From: Pyrinomonadaceae bacterium
GTDB lineage: Bacteria; Acidobacteriota; Blastocatellia; Pyrinomonadales; Pyrinomonadaceae
Reading direction: 5' to 3'
Assembly (NCBI GenBank): GCA_026785925.1
Contig: JAJAZE010000295.1
Location: 1-36,651 of the forward strand
DNA length: 36,651 nt
Position 1 is the stretch's first letter, and each line of letters begins with the position of its first letter. Below are positions 1 to 8,147 of the stretch, one piece after another. Made by a program: the position numbers and the translations under genes. The notes beneath the pieces are model-generated. The model made no database searches. It was not told the origin of the DNA and was given only the letters and a program-made list of their open reading frames with translations.

Positions 1-471
1 AATTTGCTCGGATTTAGCCAGATAAAAAGCGAAATCTTCGGCAATCTCGCCCGATACGATTGGCACGGAGCCGATATACGGTTCGCGGTGCAAGCCGATG
101 TCGTAGCCCGATTCGCGGATAACATAGAACATTCCGCCGCCGACAATGCCGGAGACATCGAATTTGCCGTTGTCTTTCGGCGGCAGTTCGGCGTGCGGAT
201 TTTTGACGTAGCCGCGCACTGTGCCGCTCGCGTGGGCTTCGGCGGTGATTCCTTCGACTGCGCCGTCGGCTTCTATTTTCACCGTCAAACGGTCAAAGTC
301 TTTGAGGCTCGAACCCAAAAGCAGCGTTCCGGTTAAAGTTCGTCCAAGCGCGGCGGAAACGGTCGGCGAAGTTTGGTGACGGCGCACCGCTTCGGCGACA
401 ATATCGGTGGTGATTGCCGCCATTACGCGCACTGTTCCGTCGGCGGCGGTTCCGTGTATAAGTTTATCCAT
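1..471 (-). CDS. hslO: Hsp33 redox-regulated chaperone, N-terminal part (cut by window edge)
   Basis: The minus strand is open from ATG at 471 to the left edge, giving 157 codons that begin MDKLIHGTAADGTVRVMAA. The pattern T.DIV.EA.RRH.TSPTVSAALGRTLTG (about residues 22-48), then GTVRGYVKNP, and GEIAEDFAFYLAKSEQI at the cut, matches the N-terminal domain of Hsp33. That family is a cytosolic holdase activated by oxidation of a C-terminal four-cysteine zinc centre; that centre would lie outside the window. No strong ribosome binding site precedes the ATG. The gene is divergent from nrdJ, so 472-824 probably holds both promoters. Identification is by remembered family motifs and is strong for the part visible. 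Confidence 0.92.
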   Translation of the reverse strand, partial: MDKLIHGTAADGTVRVMAAITTDIVAEAVRRHQTSPTVSAALGRTLTGTLLLGSSLKDFDRLTVKIEADGAVEGITAEAHASGTVRGYVKNPHAELPPKDNGKFDVSGIVGGGMFYVIRESGYDIGLHREPYIGSVPIVSGEIAEDFAFYLAKSEQI

Positions 472-616
472 TTATTTATTTTCGGTAATCGGCAGTGCGA
501 AAGTCAAACTTCCGCACTGCCGAAAATTTATCCGTCGCTGCGGAAAAAAGTTTCAATCGCCGAACCTAATGAAATACATTAACTTACCGGACATTTTGGT
601 ATTTTTTTTCGGGCAG

Positions 617-632
617 GCACAATATATTGTGT
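617..632. promoter_or_regulatory. NrdR box upstream of nrdJ
   Basis: The 16-mer GCACAATATATTGTGT matches the known NrdR-box consensus ACACWATATATWGTGT at 15 of 16 positions and is a nearly perfect palindrome. It ends 9 bp before the -35 hexamer of the nrdJ promoter. NrdR is the ATP/dATP-sensing zinc-finger repressor of ribonucleotide reductase genes. NrdR sites usually come in pairs. The only second candidate I see is degenerate (661-676, 9 of 16, overlapping the -10), so a paired site is uncertain. Confidence 0.85.
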
Positions 633-641
633 ATTTTTTTG

Positions 642-670
642 TTGACAACTTAGACCAAGTTCGCTATATT
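642..670 (+). promoter_or_regulatory. Sigma-70 type promoter of nrdJ
   Basis: TTGACA at 642-647 and TATATT at 665-670 are separated by exactly 17 bp. The -35 is a perfect match and the -10 matches 5 of 6. Transcription would start near 677, leaving a leader of about 148 nt before the ATG at 825. The NrdR box lies immediately upstream, so a bound repressor oligomer would block polymerase access. Confidence 0.8.
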
Positions 671-675
671 TCAAC

Positions 676-714
676 TCACCTTGAGAGAAAATCAATTCAT
701 ATCTTCTCAGGTGA
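676..714 (+). promoter_or_regulatory. 5' leader hairpin at predicted transcript start of nrdJ
   Basis: TCACCTTGAGA (676-686) pairs with TCTCAGGTGA (705-714), giving 10 base pairs with one bulged T and an 18-nt loop. The stem starts at the predicted +1, so it would cap the mRNA. A plausible role is transcript stability. No known riboswitch class was recognised. Confidence 0.5.
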
Positions 715-789
715 AGTGCAAATCACGCTTCCAAAACAGCATTTGATAAATGCGCTAAACAAACAAAAATTTTAAAATGTAATGAAAGT

Positions 790-824
790 CGCCTTTCAGA
801 AGGCGCGGGGAAAGGTGAGTAAAT
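790..824 (+). promoter_or_regulatory. Small hairpin and ribosome binding site before nrdJ
   Basis: CGCCTT (790-795) and AAGGCG (800-805) form a 6-bp stem closed by a TCAG tetraloop. It is followed by the purine run AAAGGTGAG (811-819), placed 5 nt before the ATG at 825. The hairpin sits just upstream of the Shine-Dalgarno sequence and leaves it exposed. This ribosome binding site supports ATG 825 as the start. Confidence 0.55.
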
Positions 825-3401
825 ATGAGTATAATCTTTGAGCCTTCGGTGTCGGGCGGAGTAGTCACCAAAAACGGAAAATCAAACGGCAGCGGCACGG
901 GAACTTCCCGCCGGCGAGAAATCAAACCTATCGGTTTGAACGGTGAAAAAGTCGTCAGCAAACGCTATTCATTGAAGGACGCGAACGGCGAACCGCTGGA
1001 AACGTGGACGGACATTGCGCGGCGCGTCGTCGGTCACGTCTCGAAAGCCGAACACGATCCAATAATGCGCGATTATTTCTATAACTCGATGCTGGAAATA
1101 ATGCTCAACCGCGAATTCGTGCCGAATACTCCGTGTCTGGTCAACGCCGGTAAACCGAAAGGACAGCTCGCCGCGTGTTTTGTTCTGAATGTGCCGGACT
1201 CGATTCCGGGCATTATGGAACACGCCAAAGCCGCCGCGACGATTCATCAAACCGGCGGCGGCACGGGAATGACCTACGAATTTATCCGTCCGATGGGCGC
1301 GATGGTCAATTCGACGCGCGGCGTGGCTTCGGGTCCGGTGTCGTTTATGAACATCGTCAACACGATGACCGAAGTCGTCAAACAGGGCGGCGTTCGGCGC
1401 GGCGCGAACATGGGAATGATGCGCTGTACGCATCCAGACCTGCTGCGCTTTATCCACGCGAAAAACGACCAGCATTCGTTGACGAATTTCAACATCTCCG
1501 TCAATGTTACCGACCGATTTTTAGAAGCGGTTGATAACAAAGAGTGGTTTCAGACCGAATTTGACGGCGAAGCGTGGACGCAGCCGGTTTTCGATGTCGT
1601 GACCGGAACCGATTACGTCGTTTATCGCCGACCGACCGGCGAAACGGTGACGTTTGCCGACAAACTCGCGTTTGAAAGTGATGATTTATCCGACTGCGCG
1701 ATTGAAAAACCGCCAACCGTCGGAATGGTCTACGCGCCCGACATCTGGAATCGAATCATCGCGTCGGCGCACAAATACGCCGAACCGGGAATCGCGTTTA
1801 TTGACCAGGTAAATCGTCATAATCATATGATGGAATCAATGGGACCTATTTACGCCAGCAATCCGTGCGGCGAGCAATTCCTCCATTTTTCCAATTCGTG
1901 CAACCTCGGTTCGGTTGATTTGTCAAAGTTTTACAAAAAAGTCGGCGACGGCACGAACGCTGACGAATCGGTTGAGTGGGAACGTCTGGCGCAGGTGACG
2001 CAGTTAAGCACACAGTTTTTGGACAACGTGATTGACGCGGGCGATTTTCCGCTTGAAGACATTGACGATGTGGTGAAACGCACTCGTCCGGTCGGTTTGG
2101 GCATTATGGGTTTTGCGGATTTGTGTTTGAAACTGCAAATCACTTACGGCGAACAGGCTTCGATTGATTTGATGGATCGCGTAATGGGTTTTGTCCGCCG
2201 CGAGTCGTGGAAGGCATCGCTCAAGTTAGGCGCGGAAAAAGGAACTTTTCCTGAATTTGAAGCGAACCGCGAAGCCTACGACAAATTTATCTACGACGAA
2301 ATCGGCATCTCGCGCGACATCGCTTTAACGCCGCGCAATTACGAAACGACGACGATTGCGCCGACGGGAACGATCTCGCTGGTCGCCGAAACATCGAGCG
2401 GCTGTGAGCCGAATTTTTCGTGGGCTTACGTTCGGCAAGACACGATTGGAACGCGCACTTACGTTCATACTTCGGCGGCGGAAGCGTTGGGAATGACGGT
2501 TGACCAAACCGACGAAGAATCAATCAAACGCGCCGCGCAGCACGTCGTTGAAAACGAAGATAAACTGCCGCCGTATTTTATTTCGGCACTAAATATCACG
2601 TCGAAACAGCACGTTCAGGTGCTGGCGGCGGCACAGCGCAATGTTGATAATTCGGTGTCGAAAACCTGCAACGGCGCGAATGACGATACGGTCGAATCGG
2701 TTGATGAGCTTTATCGTCTGGCGCGTGATCTGGGCTGCAAATGCGTTTCGTATTATCGTGACGGTTCACGCGACGGACAGGTTTTGACTTCGATTAAAGC
2801 CGAAGACAAAAAAACGGAAACGGCGGACACGGACGCGGAAACTATCGTCGTTGAAGATTGCAATGAGTTGGCGACGCTTCAGCCGATTGCCGAAAGTAAA
2901 AAGGCGACAGCGGAAAAGATCGGTCGCCCGCGAGAACTTCAGGGTTCGACGTGGCGCATTCCCTTTGATGGACGCAATCTTTATGTGACGGTCAATCATA
3001 ACGGTCAAAATGTTCTGGAAGTTTTTGCGACGGGAACGATTTCCGAAGGTGTCGGGCTGCTTGCGTCAAAAATGCTGCGCGGCGGATTCGATGCCAAAGA
3101 AGTCGCCCGAAGTCTGAACAAAGTGACGGGAACGCACGCCGTCTGGTTTAACGAACGCCTTCTGACCTCGCCCGAACAGGCGATTGCCGAATGCCTTTTG
3201 CTGATTGACCGCCGCTTGAAAAACTTGCCCGCCTCCGAACGCCGGATGAGCAAAATAGCGGCGGAAGTTCCGGCGGCAATCCCTGAAACAAAGTCGCAAA
3301 TGTCTTCGATGATCGGCGAATGCCCCGAATGCCGAGGGCAACTCGAACACGCCTCCGGCTGTGATTTCTGCCGCGACTGCGGTTATTCAAAATGCAAATA
3401 A
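825..3401 (+). CDS. nrdJ: Adenosylcobalamin-dependent (class II) ribonucleotide reductase
   Basis: This 858-aa protein reduces ribonucleotides to deoxyribonucleotides using an adenosylcobalamin-generated thiyl radical, in the cytosol. Visible family motifs are [11 protein letters not shown] near residue 100, the Gly-rich [30 protein letters not shown] (NPCGE begins at residue 346) and APTGTISL near 515. A C-terminal B12-reductase extension follows, and the protein ends with paired-cysteine motifs (CPEC, CDFCRDC and a final CK) of zinc-ribbon/redox type. A charged Lys/Glu/Asp-rich linker lies near residues 645-690. It works independently of oxygen, fitting an organism that sees variable oxygen. 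The start is supported by the ribosome binding site at 811-819. Upstream NrdR control and a downstream terminator make it a single-gene unit. Confidence 0.96.
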   Translation: MSIIFEPSVSGGVVTKNGKSNGSGTGTSRRREIKPIGLNGEKVVSKRYSLKDANGEPLETWTDIARRVVGHVSKAEHDPIMRDYFYNSMLEIMLNREFVPNTPCLVNAGKPKGQLAACFVLNVPDSIPGIMEHAKAAATIHQTGGGTGMTYEFIRPMGAMVNSTRGVASGPVSFMNIVNTMTEVVKQGGVRRGANMGMMRCTHPDLLRFIHAKNDQHSLTNFNISVNVTDRFLEAVDNKEWFQTEFDGEAWTQPVFDVVTGTDYVVYRRPTGETVTFADKLAFESDDLSDCAIEKPPTVGMVYAPDIWNRIIASAHKYAEPGIAFIDQVNRHNHMMESMGPIYASNPCGEQFLHFSNSCNLGSVDLSKFYKKVGDGTNADESVEWERLAQVTQLSTQFLDNVIDAGDFPLEDIDDVVKRTRPVGLGIMGFADLCLKLQITYGEQASIDLMDRVMGFVRRESWKASLKLGAEKGTFPEFEANREAYDKFIYDEIGISRDIALTPRNYETTTIAPTGTISLVAETSSGCEPNFSWAYVRQDTIGTRTYVHTSAAEALGMTVDQTDEESIKRAAQHVVENEDKLPPYFISALNITSKQHVQVLAAAQRNVDNSVSKTCNGANDDTVESVDELYRLARDLGCKCVSYYRDGSRDGQVLTSIKAEDKKTETADTDAETIVVEDCNELATLQPIAESKKATAEKIGRPRELQGSTWRIPFDGRNLYVTVNHNGQNVLEVFATGTISEGVGLLASKMLRGGFDAKEVARSLNKVTGTHAVWFNERLLTSPEQAIAECLLLIDRRLKNLPASERRMSKIAAEVPAAIPETKSQMSSMIGECPECRGQLEHASGCDFCRDCGYSKCK

Positions 3402-3452
3402 AACAATGAATCGCCAAATGACAAACTGAGAATTGGTAAGTTTTTTGTCAAT

Positions 3453-3490
3453 AAAAAAGACGGGTCTATTAATAGACTCGTCTTTTTTAT
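3453..3490 (+). terminator. Rho-independent terminator after nrdJ
   Basis: GACGGGTCTA (3459-3468) pairs with TAGACTCGTC (3473-3482), including one G-T pair, over a TTAA loop. The stem is flanked by an A run (3453-3458) and a T run (3483-3488), so it could also work in the other direction. It lies about 50 bp past the nrdJ stop. Confidence 0.9.
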
Positions 3491-3649
3491 TGGCGGCGGA
3501 ACTTTATCAATTGAAAACAAAACTTTAAAAAAGATTTTGAAAGAGTTATCCGCCGATTACATCAAAACATCAAATATCATTTGGAAATCGTCCAAAATCC
3601 GCCTGGTGCTTTGGCAAAAACTCGGAAAAAGTGAGAGAATCGTTAGCTT

Positions 3650-4585
3650 ATGCCGGACGAGCAAAGTTTGACCGAAAAACTCTTTAGAGGAGAGCCGCGA
3701 GCCGTCGCGCGGGCGATTACGAAAGTTGAAAACGGGGCGCACGGCGCGGCGGCTTTGATGAAGGAAGTTTTTCCGCGCACCGGAAATGCGCTTATCATCG
3801 GCATTACCGGCTCGCCCGGTGCGGGAAAATCTTCGCTCGTTGATAAACTGGCTTTATTTTACCGCGAGCAAGGCGAGAAGATCGGCATTATCTGCATTGA
3901 CCCGTCAAGCCCGTTTTCGGGCGGCGCGATTTTAGGCGACCGCATCCGGATGCAAACGCTCGGACTCGATAAAAACGTCTTTATCCGTTCGATGGCGACG
4001 CGCGGCAATCTCGGCGGACTCGCCCGCGCGACGGTTGACGCGGTGGCGATTTTAGACGCGGCGGGCTTTGATAAAATCATCGTCGAAACCGTCGGTGTCG
4101 GTCAGGATGAAGTCGAAATCGTCAAAACGGCTGACGTTTCCGTCGTCGTTTTAGTTCCCGGAATGGGCGACGATATTCAAGCGATTAAAGCCGGAATTAT
4201 GGAAATCGGCGACGTTTTCGTTATCAACAAAGCCGACCGCGAAGGCGTTCTAAGAACCGAGAAAGAACTCGAAACCCTTTTATCGCTGGCACACCGCCCG
4301 GATTTCTGGCATTCGCCGATCATCAAAACCGTCGCGCCTGAATCCAAAGGCATCGAAGATTTATCGAAAGCCATCGAAAGCTATTACGAATTCCAAAAAA
4401 AAGGCGAGAACCTCGAACGCCGCACCGCAATTGCGAAATGGCGAATGCTGGAGTTATTACAGGAAAAACTTTTGGCGGATGTTTTGAGCCGCAGCGGAAC
4501 CGGCGAAAAGTTAGACAGGTTGGCGCAGGAAATCGCGGAGAAGCGAAATAATCCATATTCGGCGGTTGAAGAAATTTTGAAATAA
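3650..4585 (+). CDS. meaB: Methylmalonyl-CoA mutase-associated GTPase (MeaB/ArgK family)
   Basis: This 311-aa G3E GTPase protects and loads B12 cofactor onto methylmalonyl-CoA mutase. Visible motifs are the P-loop GSPGAGKSS (residues 54-62), the DPSSPFSGGAILGDRIRM region typical of ArgK/MeaB, ETVGVGQDEVE (switch/Walker B area) and the NKAD guanine-specificity motif. The length is normal. No textbook ribosome binding site precedes the ATG, but the N-terminus aligns with the family pattern. Family knowledge places meaB beside mutase or epimerase genes. Here the epimerase mce follows after an inserted 1.5 kb, and the mutase itself is not in the window. A second B12 enzyme, nrdJ, is upstream behind its own terminator. 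Confidence 0.95.
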   Translation: MPDEQSLTEKLFRGEPRAVARAITKVENGAHGAAALMKEVFPRTGNALIIGITGSPGAGKSSLVDKLALFYREQGEKIGIICIDPSSPFSGGAILGDRIRMQTLGLDKNVFIRSMATRGNLGGLARATVDAVAILDAAGFDKIIVETVGVGQDEVEIVKTADVSVVVLVPGMGDDIQAIKAGIMEIGDVFVINKADREGVLRTEKELETLLSLAHRPDFWHSPIIKTVAPESKGIEDLSKAIESYYEFQKKGENLERRTAIAKWRMLELLQEKLLADVLSRSGTGEKLDRLAQEIAEKRNNPYSAVEEILK

Positions 4586-4589
4586 ATTT

Positions 4590-4817
4590 ATGGGACAATA
4601 TTTTAGGTTCGTAAATGCAACCAAACGAACTGAATCCCGAACTTCGCTCTCGTCTAATTTCGGTTTGAGTTTGGAGAAAAATTTGCATCGAATATATGAC
4701 GAAAGATTAGACGAAATTTTTGATTCCGTAATCAAAGCGAATAATTGGGAAGAAGCCGACGCGATAATTGCTGTTGGCGACGATGGCGACATAGTTTATC
4801 GTCCAATAAAATTATGA
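4590..4817 (+). CDS. Small hypothetical protein (75 aa)
   Basis: The ORF starts 4 nt after the meaB stop and overlaps the next gene by four bases (ATGA). Its product begins MGQYFRFVNATKR and ends in an acidic segment (EEADAIIAVGDDGDIVYRP). No domain is recognised with confidence; the MGQY start only loosely resembles small MGQYY-type hypothetical proteins. There is no signal peptide or membrane segment. The tight packing suggests it is translated with its neighbours, but it may be a young or decaying gene. Function unknown. Confidence 0.5.
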   Translation: MGQYFRFVNATKRTESRTSLSSNFGLSLEKNLHRIYDERLDEIFDSVIKANNWEEADAIIAVGDDGDIVYRPIKL

Positions 4818-5599
4818 AATCAATAATTTTGCTTTTATGTTTGATAAGTTTCGCGCCGTTCGCGGCTCATGCTTATAAACACAGAACAGAAGCCGAAATC
4901 GCACAGATGACTCCCATCCAACGCGTTGACGAGTTTATCGAGGAACAGACACATCATAGATACGATGTGTTGGATGACCAAAGCGCGTTGATTATCAAAC
5001 ACATCAGGAGCGACGGATTAAAGGCAGTGCCGCGCATCACCGAGATTACAGAGGAATACGATCCGACGCGATCTTCCGGCAAACGCGGACACGAGGGCGA
5101 ACGCTTCGATGCCGCGTGGATGTTGGTCAGCAGTCTCGACAATTCCGTTATTAGGCTGCGCGCAACAGAGGAAGGCAGACGTGCGATAGATGCGCTCGAA
5201 CGCTCAGTCGTGCGGATGCGGGCGGCTGGTTACGAGCAGAAAGACCAAGACGACCGGAAGAACCACGTCAGGCTTGAATTTGCCATACGCGATCTTAAAG
5301 ATGCTAAAGGAATCAACTGGAGAGATACTTCCATTAAACATACATTCCGAATCGAATATGAAATCATTTTGTCAGATGCCGAACTGCTTGAATTTAGTAA
5401 TTTTCTGGCGGCGAACTATCCAGAATATCCTAGCTGGAGCGAATCAAAATTAATTAAAGACAAGACCCAAATCAACGAAGCGGGTAATCCGTTGCGACTT
5501 TCTATTCTGACAAAACCGGAACGGTATTACGAAGTTTATTCGGAATTAAAAAAACAAAATGAAAATCAATCATCTCGACATTCTCGCCAGAGAGGTTAA
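4814..5599 (+). CDS. Secreted or periplasmic hypothetical protein (261 aa)
   Basis: ATG 4814 is preferred over the upstream in-frame ATG at 4745 because it gives a clean signal peptide: MKSIILLLCLISFAPFAAHA, with probable cleavage after AHA. It also gives an ATGA overlap with the preceding ORF. The mature part is hydrophilic and probably mostly helical, with many Arg/Glu and a region LERSVVRMRAAGYEQKDQ. I recognise no family. The last residues (after about ELKKQNEN) are encoded by a 19-bp sequence that duplicates the start of mce in another frame. The native C-terminus may therefore have been altered by that rearrangement. Confidence 0.7.
   Translation: MKSIILLLCLISFAPFAAHAYKHRTEAEIAQMTPIQRVDEFIEEQTHHRYDVLDDQSALIIKHIRSDGLKAVPRITEITEEYDPTRSSGKRGHEGERFDAAWMLVSSLDNSVIRLRATEEGRRAIDALERSVVRMRAAGYEQKDQDDRKNHVRLEFAIRDLKDAKGINWRDTSIKHTFRIEYEIILSDAELLEFSNFLAANYPEYPSWSESKLIKDKTQINEAGNPLRLSILTKPERYYEVYSELKKQNENQSSRHSRQRG
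5559..5577. repeat. 19-bp direct repeat, left copy (relic of mce start)
   Basis: ATGAAAATCAATCATCTCG occurs here and again at 6120-6138, where it is the start of mce. With one mismatch the match extends 5 bp more (CATT). Read from its own ATG, the copy gives a 16-residue peptide starting MKINHLDILAREV, which looks like the first strand of a VOC-family protein, and then stops. The copies are 561 bp apart and enclose the HicB/HicA-like genes. Confidence 0.85.
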
Positions 5600-5605
5600 A
5601 AATTT

Positions 5606-5830
5606 ATGAATAATTATCGCTTTTCAGTAATTGTAGAAAAAGATGCAGATGGTTATTTTGCTTCGTGCAATGAACTTCAAGGCTGTTACACGCAGGGCGA
5701 AACTTATGAAGAGGCGATTGGAAATATCAAGGACGCAATTGCGCTTCACGTAGAAGATAGACTTGAAGCGGGCGAAGAAATTTCGCAGCCGCAAGCTGTT
5801 AGTTTAACCTTGATGGATTTAGTCGTCTAA
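5606..5830 (+). CDS. hicB: HicB-family antitoxin
   Basis: This 74-aa protein has the HicB partial RNase-H-like fold signature: YRFSVIVEKDADGYFASCNELQGCYTQGET then EEAIGNIKDAIALHVEDR. It would neutralise the HicA-type RNase encoded 65 nt downstream. It has no C-terminal DNA-binding extension, so autoregulation through this protein is doubtful. AGAGAGG at 5587-5593 is a possible but distant ribosome binding site. The order here is antitoxin before toxin, the reverse of classic hicAB but common in this HicBA-like group. Base composition is more AT-rich than in the flanking metabolic genes. Confidence 0.85.
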   Translation: MNNYRFSVIVEKDADGYFASCNELQGCYTQGETYEEAIGNIKDAIALHVEDRLEAGEEISQPQAVSLTLMDLVV

Positions 5831-5895
5831 AAAATTGCAAGATTTTATCGTTTCTTTGCTGACAGTGAACAATAAAATTTTTGTAAAATTGCAAA

Positions 5896-6123
5896 ATGAG
5901 TGAGAAACTTCCTAGATTAACGGCAGCGGAAATTATAAAAGTTTTAGAAAAATGCGGATTTGTGCTGACCCGCCAAAGCGGAAGTCACAAAATATTCAAA
6001 GACGGTAATGGAAATAGAGCAACGGTTCCCTTCCACTCCAGTAAAATCCTTCATCCGAAAGTTTTGAAAAGTATTATGAGCGAAGCGAATTTGAGTATCG
6101 AAGATTTGAAAAGGTATTTATGA
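5896..6123 (+). CDS. hicA: HicA-family mRNA interferase toxin
   Basis: This 75-aa protein of the YcfA/HicA family has a double-stranded-RNA-binding-like fold. Diagnostic features are [15 protein letters not shown], the RQSGSHKIF motif carrying the catalytic His, and [17 protein letters not shown]. It is expected to cleave mRNA when free of HicB. Its stop codon TGA overlaps the ATG of mce (ATGA), so ribosomes finishing the toxin could re-initiate on mce. No ribosome binding site is evident before the ATG at 5896. Confidence 0.88.
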   Translation: MSEKLPRLTAAEIIKVLEKCGFVLTRQSGSHKIFKDGNGNRATVPFHSSKILHPKVLKSIMSEANLSIEDLKRYL

Positions 6124-6138
6124 AAATCAATCATCTCG
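6120..6138. repeat. 19-bp direct repeat, right copy (start of mce)
   Basis: This is identical to 5559-5577. Here it is functional as the first six codons of mce. It marks the right edge of the toxin-antitoxin segment. Confidence 0.85.
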
Positions 6139-6524
6139 GCATTGCCACCAAAGGAATTGACGAAGCGTTAAAGTTTTGGGGAGACGCGCTCGGATTGGAG
6201 AATGTTCATACGGAAACGGTGGAAGACCAGAAGGTGCGCGTGGCGATGCTGCCGATTGGCGACACGCGAATTGAATTGCTGGAAGCAACGTCGGAAGATT
6301 CGCCGATTGCCAAATTTATCGAAAAACGCGGCGGCGGCATTCATCATATCGCGGTGGAAGTGGAAAACATCGAAGCGAGTTTAGCGAAACTAAAAGCGGA
6401 AGGTGCGCGCTTAATAGACGAAAAACCACGCATCGGAGCAGAAGGATGCTTAATCGCATTCGTTCATCCGTCTTCCGCCAACGGAGTCTTATTGGAATTA
6501 GTTCAGAAGAAGAGTGAGCAGTGA
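6120..6524 (+). CDS. mce: Methylmalonyl-CoA epimerase
   Basis: This 134-aa VOC-superfamily metalloenzyme interconverts the (2R) and (2S) forms of methylmalonyl-CoA. The family metal ligands are plausible at His5 (INHLGIA), Glu52 (RIELLE), His76 ([10 protein letters not shown]) and Glu126 (LLELVQ). The length is normal. It overlaps hicA by 4 nt. The first 19 bases are duplicated at 5559. The last codons (KSEQ) and the stop are made of heptamer repeat sequence at 6514-6542, so the original C-terminus was probably slightly different. It works with meaB and an unseen mutase in propionate, odd-chain or branched-chain metabolism. Confidence 0.93.
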   Translation: MKINHLGIATKGIDEALKFWGDALGLENVHTETVEDQKVRVAMLPIGDTRIELLEATSEDSPIAKFIEKRGGGIHHIAVEVENIEASLAKLKAEGARLIDEKPRIGAEGCLIAFVHPSSANGVLLELVQKKSEQ

Positions 6525-6592
6525 GCAGTCAGCGGTGAGTAGGACAAGCGGAAACTTCCAAAACTGCTCGCTGCTGACTGCTCACCATTCAC
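6514..6592. repeat. Heptamer-repeat hairpin after mce
   Basis: The left arm (6514-6542) is built of seven-base units, GTGAGCA GTGAGCA GTCAGCG GTGAGTA. The right arm (6564-6592) is its imperfect reverse complement, leaving a 21-nt loop. The left arm begins inside mce and supplies its stop codon. There is no T run, so it is not a standard terminator, but the RNA would fold strongly. Confidence 0.85.
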
Positions 6593-6621
6593 TAATTTAT
6601 CAAAAGTGAGGATTTAATACA

Positions 6622-8067
6622 TTGAGTAATTTAACCAAAGGTGTGGCGGTGATCGCCGTAATTTTAGCTATCGGTGTCGGTTTGGTAGTTTGGAAAACCA
6701 AAGTCGGCGGACACGGCGGCGAGTCGTTAAATCGGATTTCTAAAGAAGAAATGACAGTGCTGCTGGCGGATGCCAACCCGGCACAGCTTCAACAATTGTC
6801 GGCAAACCCGGAAGCGAAAAAGAAAATCGCTGAAAATATCAGACAGCTTTTGGCGGTCGCCGGGCAAGCCAGAAAAGAAGGTTTGGCGGAAGACCCGAAC
6901 GTCAAACGCGAGATGGAAAGCACTCGTTCGATTGTCACTGCCAGCCTTTACGATAAAAAAATCAATGAAGGCAAAGGTCAGATGCCGCCGTTCAGCTTTA
7001 TCACCGAAGAACAGGTGAAAGAGTTTTGGGGCAGCCCGGAAGAAGCCGCCGCCGAACCGAGCGGATTTCAATCGGCGATGGACAAAATTGGTTTAGGCGG
7101 TCTTTTCGGCAATAACAAAGCGCGTCGTCATCAATTGGAGTTTCAAGAATTTCTCGACTCGAAAATCGCGCTCGCTAAGGAAAGCGGACGGTTTCCGAAA
7201 GACAAAACTTTGACCGAAGACGAAACCAAACAGGCGAAGGACGATTTTGCGAAAATCAAGATTTACGAAGAAGAAGCCGTCGCCAAGAAAGGCGAATTGG
7301 GCGAAGAATTCAACCGCAATCTCGAATTGCAAATCAAATTGCAGCAGGCGCAATTTTTAGCTACTCGTTACGCAAGCAAGAATTTAGTGGAAAAGGTCAA
7401 GGTCAACGACGAAGATATTCAAAAATATATCGCCGACCATCCCGCTTACAGCACGGCTGATAAAAAAGTGCTGGCTGAACAGATTTTGAGTCGCGCCAAA
7501 GCCGGTGAAGATTTTGCCAAACTAGCCGCTGAATTCAGTCAAGACCCCGGCAGCAAAGATAAAGGCGGACTTTACGAAGGCATCACGAAAGGCAAAATGG
7601 TTCCTGAATTTGAAGCGGCGGCGCTCGCGCTCGAACCCGGAAACATCTCGCCGAATCTCGTCGAAACGTCTTACGGCTACCACATTATCAAGCTCGAAAA
7701 AAAGGGCGAAGGTAAAGACCCAAGCGGTCAGCCGGCGGAAACTTATGACGCTCGTCATATCTTGATTATGACGACGATGAAAGACCCGAATAATCCGACG
7801 GGACGCGATATGCCGATCAACGAAACGGTCAAAAGCCTTCTCGAAGAGGAAAAACAGAAAAAAGTTCTCGACGACATCGTGGCAAACAATCCGGTTGAAG
7901 TTCCCGAAGATTTCGAAATTCCGAAACCTTCAGAAGATGATATGAAACAGATGCAGCAGCAGATGATGCAGCAACAGCAGCAAATGCCGATGCAGATGCC
8001 GGACGGAATGGAAGATGAACCGATAGAAGGTAAACCGCAGCCGAAACCGGCACCCAAAAAGAAATAA
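6622..8067 (+). CDS. Membrane-anchored parvulin-type peptidyl-prolyl isomerase
   Basis: This 481-aa foldase starts at TTG, preceded by TGAGGAT about 9 nt upstream. Residues 7-25 form an N-terminal membrane anchor. A long helical SurA/PpiD-like chaperone region follows. A rotamase domain lies at about residues 279-363, with AKAGEDFAKLAAEFSQDPGS, GG.Y.GITKGKMVPEFE and SYGYHIIKLEKK. The tail is Gln/Met-rich (KQMQQQMMQQQQQMPMQMP) and ends in PKPAPKKK. It probably acts outside the inner membrane on exported proteins, perhaps including the many secreted cytochromes encoded next door. A related protein with the same kind of tail is at the right edge. A bidirectional terminator follows. Confidence 0.88.
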   Translation: MSNLTKGVAVIAVILAIGVGLVVWKTKVGGHGGESLNRISKEEMTVLLADANPAQLQQLSANPEAKKKIAENIRQLLAVAGQARKEGLAEDPNVKREMESTRSIVTASLYDKKINEGKGQMPPFSFITEEQVKEFWGSPEEAAAEPSGFQSAMDKIGLGGLFGNNKARRHQLEFQEFLDSKIALAKESGRFPKDKTLTEDETKQAKDDFAKIKIYEEEAVAKKGELGEEFNRNLELQIKLQQAQFLATRYASKNLVEKVKVNDEDIQKYIADHPAYSTADKKVLAEQILSRAKAGEDFAKLAAEFSQDPGSKDKGGLYEGITKGKMVPEFEAAALALEPGNISPNLVETSYGYHIIKLEKKGEGKDPSGQPAETYDARHILIMTTMKDPNNPTGRDMPINETVKSLLEEEKQKKVLDDIVANNPVEVPEDFEIPKPSEDDMKQMQQQMMQQQQQMPMQMPDGMEDEPIEGKPQPKPAPKKK

Positions 8068-8091
8068 GTTCAGCTTGAATTTAAAACATAG

Positions 8092-8128
8092 AAAAGGGAA
8101 ATCTTTAATAAGATTTCCCTTTTCTTTT
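8092..8128. terminator. Bidirectional terminator between rotamase gene and respiratory operon
   Basis: AAAAGGGAAATCTT (8092-8105) and AAGATTTCCCTTTT (8110-8123) form a perfect 14-bp stem with a TAAT loop. A-rich and T-rich edges suit both directions. It sits between the convergent ends of the foldase gene and ctaF. Confidence 0.92.
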
Positions 8129-8147
8129 GAACAATATAAATTTGCAA

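Larger units (their letters stand above)
472..824. other. Divergent intergenic region hslO-nrdJ
   Basis: This 353-bp AT-rich stretch carries the NrdR box (617-632), the nrdJ promoter (642-670) and two leader hairpins (676-714, 790-805). The part next to hslO (472-600) shows no clear promoter or operator. No conserved B12-box is visible, and none would be expected because NrdJ uses, rather than replaces, cobalamin. Open frames here have no coding character. Confidence 0.6.

Noticed and set aside
640-824. Cobalamin riboswitch before nrdJ
   Set aside because: No B12-box or multi-stem cobalamin core is visible, and such switches repress B12-independent isozymes rather than NrdJ. The two simple hairpins and the NrdR box explain the leader better.
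969-1475. Long antisense frames within nrdJ, oxidase and act genes
   Set aside because: They are mirror frames of strongly recognised genes, with Arg/His/Ser-rich composition and no start signals.
4745-4813. Longer start for the secreted protein at 4814
   Set aside because: The 23 extra residues are Arg/Trp/Cys-rich and would bury the signal peptide; ATG 4814 with the ATGA overlap is cleaner.
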